Assembly: GCA_963675135.1 (NCBI GenBank)
Contig: OY776131.1
Location: forward strand, 29,875,881 to 29,939,880
Length of the DNA: 64,000 bases
Direction: 5' to 3'
Source of the DNA: Galeopsis tetrahit
Lineage: Eukaryota; Streptophyta; Magnoliopsida; Lamiales; Lamiaceae
Shown here: positions 56,463-64,000 of the stretch, piece after piece
How the letters are laid out: the number at the start of each line of letters is the position of its first letter
How positions within the stretch are numbered: position 1 is the stretch's first letter
The notes under the pieces: model-generated
The model's database searches: none
Seen by the model: the letters and a program-made list of their open reading frames with translations, nothing else
Told to the model about the DNA's origin: nothing
Position numbers and translations under genes: made by a program

Positions 56463-58038
56463 CTACATGGTCGGGACATAGGCTGGGGGGGATGAGGGGC
56501 CTGAGGGGGCTGGGGGAACAGACACGTTCACGTTGGCCGTCGGTGGAGGAGCTTGCATGGTTCTCTGATAAACCTCCTCGATCCTCTCGTCCGACCACCC
56601 CATCTCTCGACCCATATTCACATGCATCACATGCATGTAATGGTTGAATTGTGCCATCGTCATATCAGGAGTTGGGGTGGAAGATACGGAACCCTGCGAT
56701 GCCGTCTGGGACGGACCAGCGCCGGACCTGACATCAGCGCTCATACGACCAAGGCCCAGAACTCGTCCGCGGGTGGTGGGGGCAACTTCCAAATAAGCCC
56801 GGTCCACCTCCTCGACTGTAGGGGCACTGCTGGTTCCGGCTTGAGTAGGGTCGACTTGAGTTCCGATCTCGGCCATCCTCTGGTTCATCTCCAACTACAT
56901 AATTAATAATTTTAAATTAATAGAATAAATTATAAAAAATGTATTTAATTAAACACTTTTATTACTTACGTGGAGGTTAGTTGTGCGCCCGTATGTGGAT
57001 TGCTGTGTATCAGCATTAAACGGATGAGCAATGCTCATCCGGTCCAAGTGAGTGGGTACACGCCCCGTATCCCGTTCCTAATAATTAAATTTATGTATTA
57101 TATATATTAAATATATAATTAAATTTATTGAAATTAATTAAAAAAATAATAAACACTTACAATGACCATCGACTGCTCAAGGATGGACCGGGCTCCAGTC
57201 CGATGCCTGGACATCCCACCCCCAACGTCGGATCTCCGGTTGGCCTTAGCAATCTCACACTTCCTGATGTACTCAGGATCCAGCCACTCCCTCGTCAATG
57301 AATCCCACAACACAACATCATTATCATCCTTATCCAAGCTCTGCGTCGTCCCATCGCTCCGCCATGCCATTCTCCATTTGTACATTAAATCCTTATACCG
57401 CTCTTGCGCTGATTTACTGAAATACCTGAACATAGCCTGGTCTGAGTACATATTCCGATCCCAAGTGGCTTGTTTCTGCACATATAATAAATTGTTTATT
57501 ATTGAACAAATTAACAAACATTAATTAAATAATTAAGTAATTAATTACTACCTGAAATTCCTTGAAGTACGCCAACTTTTTTTGTTTTGGGACCTTCGAC
57601 CAGGTAATTGCACCCGCATAGATCGGTAAAGAGCCAAAAGCAATCGTGCATGCCCTGGAGACCTCGTTACCAGGTAACAATCTGTGACATTAATTAACAA
57701 ACAAAACACATTATAAATTAAAACGAATGCGAAATTAATTAATTATTAATTATTAAACAATAAAAGTATTTAATTACTTACACTCCTCCACCTGTAACCC
57801 AAATGCGCTCCCGGCCATCCCGAGCAGGAACAACAGGATGGTCCCGGACAGACGAATGAGACGACGACTGAGGCGACGGGTGTGGAATGGGTGGCGGAGG
57901 CGACGATAATGGTGTTCGTGGCAGTATAGGCGGCGCCTCGGGTCTAAGTTTGGACCGGCTCTTGTTTGATCGGCTACGTGACCCGGAGGCCCCGTGAGAT
58001 CCCGAGCCACCAGAGGCACGAGCACCATCTCCAGTCAT
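56463..58038 (-). CDS. TNPA/Ptta-like En/Spm accessory protein
   Basis: Five exons with consistent phases (58038-57782, 57681-57552, 57475-57161, 57077-56970, 56894-56463) give an unbroken 413-aa frame. The N-terminus is Ser/Arg/Pro-rich and probably disordered. ITWSKVPKQKKLAYFKEFQ/KQATWDRNMY, YKDLMYKWRMAW and PEYIRKCEIAKANRR match the Plant transposase (Ptta/En/Spm, Transposase_24) domain that follows the catalytic protein in many CACTA elements. ARSILEQSMVIV ends the third exon, and MAQFNHYMHVMHVNM, a likely oligomerisation helix, precedes a Pro-rich tail. TNPA of maize Spm binds subterminal motifs and brings the ends together; by analogy this protein should bind CCGACGGA. A leader intron is likely (acceptor AAATAG immediately before the ATG; donor GGCGAG/GTGAAC at about 58890). 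All exons appear intact. Confidence 0.82.
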
Positions 58039-58040
58039 CT

Positions 58041-58888
58041 ATTTAATTTAAACATTTAAATTAATAAATTATATATATAATACTAATTAATTAATAATAA
58101 ATTTCTTAATTTAATAAAAAACAATAATCTAATAAATTAAAATTTAATCCCTAAATAATAACCTATTTTAATCAATAATAACCTATTTTAATCCATAATA
58201 ACCTATTTTAATAAATAATTTTTTATTCAATCAACAATACCTAATTTAATCAATAATAACCTATTTTAATAAATAATTTCCTATTTTATTCAAAAATAAC
58301 TAATTTATTAAATAATTTCCAATTTTAATTAGCAATTTTCTATTTTAATTAACAATCTATAACCTAATAAATTTAGTAACAATTTTTTCTAACTTAAAAA
58401 TAACAATTTCCTAATATAATTAACATAGCCCCTAATTTAATCAATAATTTCATAATTAGTAAATCAACAATATTAATCTAGCTAATTATAACGTACAATA
58501 TCATAATTTAATTATGTAATTAACTCCACTCCAACGTATATGCAAATTAAACAATAATATCCACTATATATATAACATCAATTATGCAAAACATGCAATA
58601 TCGATCTTAACAAATCACATCAATTTATTATAAATAACTATATACATCAACTATATATAGGCAATTATCCACGTACAATATCAACTAATTAATTAGATAT
58701 ATCAACTACATATATTCAAACTAATTAACTATATACATCAACTACAAACAATTTCATATTAATCTATATAACAAATTAAATTAACAAATGCAATTTAATT
58801 CATAATTATAGGCAATACAATATAACTGAAAAATTAATTACTAACAAATTAAGAAAGCGTATCGTATACATTTTCTAATCGAGAGTTC
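58041..58888 (-). other. Leader intron of the TNPA-like gene
   Basis: A very AT-rich 0.85 kb with AACCTATTTTAATNAATAAT repeated several times at 58160-58280. It ends in ATAG at the start codon and begins with GTGAAC. No coding. Confidence 0.5.
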
Positions 58889-59019
58889 ACCTCGCCAGAG
58901 CCTCTTCGCGCGATGAAGACGAACGAACACGAAACAGGGAGGAGGGACAATAGAAACAAGGAGGAGGGGGGAGCTTTTCTTTTCTTTCTCTCGAAAGAGA
59001 AAGAGTAATCTGTCTTCAG

Positions 59020-59029
59020 TTTATATACA
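59020..59029 (-). promoter_or_regulatory. TATA box of the TNPA-like gene
   Basis: The minus strand reads GTATATAAAC, 440 bases from the element's right end and just inside the motif array, about 100 bases before the GGCGAG/GTGAAC donor. Confidence 0.55.
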
Positions 59030-59044
59030 AAAAAAAAATTGCTT

Positions 59045-59473
59045 TTAACGACGAAAATTTCCGTCGGTAATGACCAGATTTAATTTTGGGAGTCGGTCAA
59101 GAGGCGGTTAGTTAATGCGGGTCGGTTACCGACGAATATTTCTGTCGGTAACGGCGAATTTAAATTTATCCGCGCCCGTTTAAAATTATCACGCGAGGGG
59201 CCAATAATATGGCGCGGTTACCGACGGAAAATTTCCGTCGGTAACCTTAATTTACAATACCGACTGAAAAATCCGTCGGCCGGTGACCCAAAAACGACAC
59301 CGTGTAGAGAGTTCTGAGTGTCCGTCGGCATTCCGTCGGAAAAGCCGACGGAAATTGAATTCCGTCGGCAGAGTCTTCTGACTTTCAATTCCGTCGGTAA
59401 TCCGTCGGTACAGCCGTCGGAAAGGTAATCCGTCGGTATACTTCCGTCGACATAACCGCGCATTTTTGTAGTG
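59045..59473. repeat. Right subterminal repeat array of the CACTA element
   Basis: About 18 CCGACGGA/TCCGTCGG-type octamers up to the terminal CACTACAAAAA. TTCCGTCGGTAACC, CCGACTGAAAAATCCGTCGG and similar pairs form short palindromes. It is also the promoter region of the TNPA-like gene, as in Spm. Confidence 0.88.
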
Positions 59474-59476
59474 TTA

Positions 59477-60736
59477 ATCATATGTTTTGTTTGTTTGATT
59501 AAAGCCCGAGAAAACATAATAGCCCGAGTTGCTTTTTTGATTTATCCTCTATTGGCGTGATTATTGATCTAGGCAAATGGGGTAAGATTAGTTGTCAAAC
59601 TAACTTGTCAATTATGGGGTGAAGGTAAAATACCATTTTTATCCTTACTTTTTTGAACAAAAATACCGAAACATCCTTAAACATTTGGGTAATTACACAA
59701 TGGCTTGGTACATCACTTTGAGCCCTATTTCGAAAAAAAAAATTACATCTTGTGGCTTTCATTTTTTTTTTTTTAAAACATCCCAAAAAGTTAAAATTTT
59801 AATTTACGTCTCAAAACTTTTTTAATTGCTTAATGTATGTTCTATTTTCGTCGGAGTTGTAAAAATTCACCGAAATTTCTCAAATTTAATAATCACGTGA
59901 TAAAAAAAACGATGTTATTTTGGTCACTTGAACGTAAATGTGACTTAAATTGAACAATTAAAGAAATTATGGAGCGTAAATTAAAATTTTAACTAAAACA
60001 TGATCTCCAAATGTGTACAATTCACTATAAAATTAATCTAACATTTTAATTATCCTTAGTTTATGTTATACAACCAAATAAAATATAAACAAGATTAGAT
60101 GAGGCTAAGAAAAAAAATCATTTCTCAATTTAAATGTAATTTTTTCATTTATTAGAAAATTTAAAATTAATACTCTCAAAAGTTAAATTTTGTAACTTTG
60201 AAATTATAGTTGTATTCATATATGTATGTTTTATTTATTTATAAGACTATTTCTATATATATTGAATAGTTGAATTAAAGGTGCATATTTGAGTGCATTA
60301 TATGTTCATAATGGATATTCATATTTTATGATAACTGAATTTGCTCATCTGGTGTTTTTGGTGTAATTACTATTTAAATATAATGTCAACATACCTTATG
60401 GTGTGTAATTACTAAACTGAATGTCAAGAGAGAAACTCTGGTCGGGTGTTGAGTGAAAGATGTAATGGAATTGAAAATGCAATCAGGTCGGTTGTTAAGA
60501 TAAATAATGAAAATATTATTTAATTAATGGCCTCAGGGGTAGAAAGGTAAATTACCACATTTATCTCATTTATCCTTGAATCCAAACACAAAATAGAACT
60601 TATCTATAAGTAACTTCAAAATTTAATCAATTAATCCAAACACAAATTTCAATTCAAAAATTAATAATTCAAACAGTGCAATCTCATTCAATCCTATTAT
60701 AACTTATCCATCCTAACCTGTAAAGCAAACGGGCCT
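59477..60736. other. Right part of the PIF-like element, no gene
   Basis: Low-complexity AT-rich sequence ending in the inverted end of the 48196-60736 element. The short frames at 59595-59825 on both strands have no motif. Confidence 0.5.
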
Positions 60737-61393
60737 TCATAGTATTTCTTCACAGGTTCAAAACTTCTGTTTTTAAACACGACCACCACCAATCAAAACC
60801 ACTAGATGGCCACACCATTTTCATGAAAAATTAAAATAAAATGAATTGAGTAAGAATTCAATAATAAAAACTCTTAAGAAACACAAATTTCAAAAAAAAA
60901 ATTGTTAGTCCAAGATTTCGATAAAAAAATCTGCAAATTCGAAAACCCTTATACATTATCATTTTTGGATTTGTACAAACCCTTATACAGTATCATTTTT
61001 TGATGTAAAATGAAACTTGCAAGTCCGACGACGGTCTTCTTTGCATGGTGGGGGCGGGCGGCGGCCGCCTTCTTCTTCAAACCACGACGGCGATGTTCTT
61101 CAATTGAAGGCGGCAATGTTCCTCAAACGAATCTGACAGCGGCCTTCTTACAGATCCGACAATGAGTTTTTACAGATTCAACAACGATTTTTTAAGAGTT
61201 CAGGGAAAAATGGGTGTACCTTTAAGAACAAAAAATGGGAAGAATTCTAGGTTTTAATTATACGGTAGTTTTTTTTTTTTTTTTGAAAACATACGGTAGT
61301 TTTTTTAGAAAAGGATAATTTTGGTTTTTTGGTGGGTGGTGTAGTGGGTGTCCTCAACAAAGTCGTGTGTGTATAACCGTGCCCGACATCAAA

Positions 61394-61633
61394 TAACAAA
61401 CATAAGCCTATTGCCCTCAACAAGGCCAAAACCATCCCAAAACCTCCCTTTAGTATAAAAAGTCCAATCCCATCTTTGTAATTATACTCTATAACGTTTA
61501 TAAATATTTATAGAGTTTGATGTTTGCGATTTTTTTCTTTCTTTTTTCGAAAGCATGTGTTGAGTTTTTAAATATGAATTCTGAAATTTCAAAACATTAA
61601 ATTCAATTTGTAATTCTCAAATGGTTAAACTCA
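61394..61633. other. Right half of repeat G copy 2
   Basis: TAACAAACATAAGCCTATTG, CCCTCAACAAGGCC and TTTATAGAGTTTGATG match 44605-44700. The left half lies at 46930-47004 and 48047-48066, separated by F2 and F3. Confidence 0.55.
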
Positions 61634-62368
61634 CGGGTGTATTGGTCGTGGATTCTATAGGATTTTTTTGGACTTTCAAAGTTTGAGGGTATTCAATTCG
61701 AATTTTTAAATGTCTTTAAAAATTCTGAGGTATTCAATACGGATTTTAAAAAGTTTTTAAAAATCTTTAGGTATTCAAGAATCTATGAATTTTAATACTT
61801 TATGCATTTTGTTGGATTCTCCATAAAAAATATAAATAAATTTCACTATCCAAAATCTCTTCTAAAAACAAGAGATTTCGAAGGATTCTCTCAGAGAACT
61901 CTGAAGACAAAAGATCAGAAGTAGAGATGACAATATTGACCCGACCCGCGAGTACCCACCCCATCCCGCAAGCTTTGGGTCAGGTCGGATTTGCCCCGTA
62001 TTGAGTATGGGTCGGACCTGGGTCTTATTTCCGACCTGCGAGTATTCGACCCGCCCCGAATTAATATATAAACTTTATATAGTATATATATATATATATA
62101 TATATTATTAATAATATATATATATATATATAATATTAATTAAAAAAACACTTTACATAAAAAAAAAAAAACTTTTCGCATCAATACCGGAGTTTATGAA
62201 AATCTATCTATCTAAATCATTAAAAAAAAAATATTCCACAATCCTGTCAAGTCTATGAAAATCTATATAAACCAATAAAAAAGTCAGTCAAACTCTGCAT
62301 AGACTCGATGAATTTTATAAATCTACTTACTTTATAAAGTCCAAAAAAATCAATAGAATCTCAATTGA
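61634..62368. mobile_element. PIF/Harbinger element, copy C, degraded
   Basis: CGGGTGTATTGGTCGTGGAT, then GGATTTTTTTGGACTTTC at the left, and the inverted counterpart (AAAGTCCAAAAAAATCAATA, then GAATCTCAATTGA) at the right, match copies A and B. The right terminal bases are lost. Inside is part of a hAT-like element from about 61923. Confidence 0.65.
61923..62205. mobile_element. hAT-like MITE, right end unclear
   Basis: TAGAGATGACAATATTGACC followed by CGACCCGCGAGTA words resembles other hAT MITEs here (63594, 29122). The right end is lost in (TA)n tracts at 62080-62135. Confidence 0.4.
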
Positions 62369-62469
62369 ACAATGATAATAATACCTTCTTTTTTTTCCAA
62401 AATTTTTAGATGCAACTTTAAGAAATAAATGTAATTCGTGTGCTACAACCTGGTCGTATTTACATACGG

Positions 62470-62709
62470 TAAAGTCTAGTATGCACTCGAGTGCATGTTG
62501 TGCACCCTAGTCTAAAGAAAAGTGTAAGTTATTAAACTGAAAAGTACAACACAATATTACTAAAAAGTGTAAGTCACTATAACTAAAAATATTATTATAT
62601 AGTTTAATAATTGAAAAGTGCAACCATTTACCAAAAAGTGTAAGTAAATAAAATTGAAAAGTGCAACATGGACTAGGGTGCACAACATGCACACTCGAGT
62701 CCATAGCAA
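62470..62709. mobile_element. Small MITE (family E), copy 1
   Basis: The left GTCTAGTATGCACTCGAGTG then CATGTTGTGCACCC, and the reverse-complemented right GGTTTGCTATGGACTCGAGT then GTGCATGTTGTGCACCC. Inside, AAAAGTGTAAGT and GAAAAGTGCAAC words repeat. A relative lies at 34954-35125. Confidence 0.65.
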
Positions 62710-62715
62710 ACCAAC

Positions 62716-63593
62716 CCTTTTCATACACATTTATATTTTTAAATGTACTTACTTATTTACCAATATGTGAGGGAGTCATGTATGGACGAATACCCAATTT
62801 TATTATTTAGACATATTTATTTAAAATTTGATAGAGATGTGTTTCATAAACTAAAAATTTACTATAAATAAATGAGATATATCTTCTATAACTTTATGCC
62901 AAACTAATATAGACACTAGCTTCCTCAAAAGACAAAAGATTAAGGACATGTTTGCACCAACAAATATTTTAGAGGGTGTTTGATTTCGGTTGTGGCTAAT
63001 TGGAGCACATTCACATAGGAAAAAAAAGTGAATGAAACAAATTTTGTGAATAGTACATATACGTTTGAATTGTACGTGTTGAATTGGATGTAGTTTTATG
63101 TTAAATCAATGTATACTTTTGAGTGATGATAATGTATTAATTTATTATAGATAATATGAAAGAAAAGAAAAGTAAGAGAAATAATAAGTTGGTGTAAAAA
63201 AAATATGAGAAAAAATGAGTGAATGATAGAAAAGTAGTGATTATGAGTAGAAGAAATATATGAGATATAGTGGGTGTTTGGAAACATTAGAAGTTGCTTA
63301 ATAAGTTGGTGTAATAAAAATATAAGAGAAAATGAGTGAGTGATAGAAAAGTATTGATGTTATATAGTAATATAGTTGTATGTGTATATTATCGATAGAT
63401 GTGTATTTGGATTGAAGAAATCGTAAATTCGAAAAGTAATCAATAAAAGACTTTCAAATCAAATCTATTTATTAAAAATGTTAGGTCAAACCTTAAAAAA
63501 ACCGTTTATGACAGACCATGAACCAAACTTGAATTAAAAAATTATATACTAGGCCCAATTTTTTTAAAGCCTAGCCTAATCCATTCCCACCTA
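62716..63593. other. AT-rich intergenic sequence
   Basis: ATAAGTTGGTGTAAAAAAAA-type and GAGTGAATGATAGAAAAGTA words occur twice (63180-63240, 63300-63355), an imperfect direct repeat about 118 bases apart. No gene. Confidence 0.5.
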
Positions 63594-63679
63594 GGGATGA
63601 CAATTTCAACCCGTTCCACTTCGGGCCGTATTGAAAATTGAAATGGGGACGGGTCTGGGTATCACTCTCGCCCCGTGAC

Positions 63680-63732
<53 letters not shown>

Positions 63733-64000
63733 ACTTATAACATGTTTATTAATATATATATAACAATAATTCAAATTCATATATATATTTTAGGTTAATA
63801 TAAATTGATAAAACATAATATCAAATACAATATGATATTTCACCTAAAAAATTATAACAATATCAACCTCTTTATAATGTGAAAATAAATTTATAAACAT
63901 GCTTCTAAAACTATTTTATTTATTTTTAATATTTCTTTTAAAAAGATATTTATTATTTTTAGAAAAATATTTTTTAAAGTTTATAATGGATCACCCCGCC
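63594..64000. mobile_element. hAT-like MITE, cut by the window end
   Basis: TAGGGATGACAATTTCAACC followed by GGGCC and GGGGACGGGT words resembles hAT MITE left ends here (29122, 61923). CCGCCC-type words just before base 64000 suggest the element continues. It holds a (TA)n tract at 63684-63729. Confidence 0.5.
63684..63729. repeat. (TA)n microsatellite
   Basis: About 46 bases of pure TA. Confidence 0.9.

Larger units (their letters stand above)
48248..59473 (-). mobile_element. Complete CACTA (En/Spm) element, 11.2 kb
   Basis: TTA duplications at 48245-48247 and 59474-59476. The ends CACTACAAAAAAGAGG and, reverse complemented, CACTACAAAAATGCGC. Both subterminal regions are packed with CCGACGGA/TTCCGTCGG words in both orientations, the binding-site arrays expected for a TNPA-type protein. 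Inside are a TNPA/Ptta-like gene (58038-56463, minus), a zf-GRF gene (55473-55913, plus), a TNP2 gene (54751-51007, minus) and a possible fourth gene (49282-48797, minus). The exact TSD and matching ends suggest a fairly recent insertion, but the transposase frame is broken. Confidence 0.93.
48196..60736. mobile_element. PIF/Harbinger-like element holding the CACTA element
   Basis: The left end GGCCATGTTTGGTTCCCTGG and the reverse-complemented right end AGGCCCGTTTGCTTTACAGG. TCA lies on both outer sides (48193-48195, 60737-60739), fitting a 3-bp duplication. F2 has the related empty sequence AGTACACCCACTATTCC where F3 is interrupted (AGTACACTCA / TAGTATTTC). Without the CACTA insert it is about 1.3 kb. 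No transposase is recognisable in 48196-48244 or 59477-60736. Confidence 0.6.
48067..61384. mobile_element. Mutator-like element, family F copy 3 (F3), holding the PIF and CACTA nest
   Basis: The ends GGGCACGGTATACACACACG and, reverse complemented, GGGCACGGTTATACACACAC. The 9-bp flanks GGCAACAAA (48058-48066) and GACATCAAA (61385-61393) agree at 7 of 9. Its own sequence is only 48067-48195 and 60740-61384, about 0.77 kb; the rest is the inserted PIF-like element. The right part has a GC-rich patch (61020-61150) as in F1 and F2. Confidence 0.72.

Noticed and set aside
63571..63780. 69-aa frame with (IY)n
   Set aside because: Translation of a (TA)n microsatellite.

Overview
This is a gene-poor, AT-rich stretch of a plant nuclear genome. 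The only well-supported host gene is a split CHX-type cation/H+ exchanger whose exons are joined by GT-AG introns. Nearly everything else is transposable-element DNA of kinds typical of flowering plants: Stowaway-like MITEs ending in CTCCCTCCGT, hAT elements with 8-bp target duplications, PIF/Harbinger elements with TAA/TTA duplications, Mutator-like elements with 9-bp duplications, a Lemi1/Emigrant (pogo-like) element, tRNA-related SINEs, solo LTRs, a copia fragment and a complete CACTA (En/Spm) element. A eudicot is likely; I cannot name the species.

Layout. 1-8.8 kb: retrotransposon remnants, namely a possible 1.77-kb solo LTR, a 1.13-kb solo LTR split by a gene-fragment-carrying Mutator-like element (family X), a SINE and a TRIM-like element. 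8.8-15.1 kb: a MITE and the CHX gene on the minus strand (three coding exons, 801 aa). 15.4-20 kb: a hAT element upstream of CHX, then two copies of a second Mutator-like family (D) in opposite orientation, one split by Lemi1 and one filled with a 160-bp minisatellite. 20-24.7 kb: AT-rich, no genes. 24.7-30 kb: a second family X copy carrying a UDP-glycosyltransferase fragment and loaded with two Harbinger elements, a hAT and another element. 30-39 kb: MITEs, and a copia gag-protease fragment split by a hAT. 39-44.6 kb: a third Mutator-like family (F) with a PIF-like element inside it and a foldback element inside that. 44.6-48 kb: SINE, Stowaway, hAT and another F copy. 48.07-61.38 kb: a three-level nest, F element > PIF-like element > 11.2-kb CACTA element. 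61.4-64 kb: Harbinger and hAT remnants.

The CACTA element (48248-59473, TSD TTA, CACTACAAAAA ends) is the most interesting object. It has an intact five-exon TNPA/Ptta-like gene (413 aa), a five-exon TNP2 transposase gene broken by two frameshifts, an intact zf-GRF protein gene on the opposite strand, and a fourth possible gene with DUF674-like sequence. The short motif that fills both ends (CCGACGGA and its complement) also occurs in two internal clusters, one between the divergent TNP2 and zf-GRF genes and one upstream of the DUF674-like gene. This suggests, as an inference, that the element's own DNA-binding protein controls several internal promoters.

Element boundaries were read by eye from terminal inverted repeats and target duplications. 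In two places the same repeat without the insertion exists elsewhere in the window and confirms the boundary.
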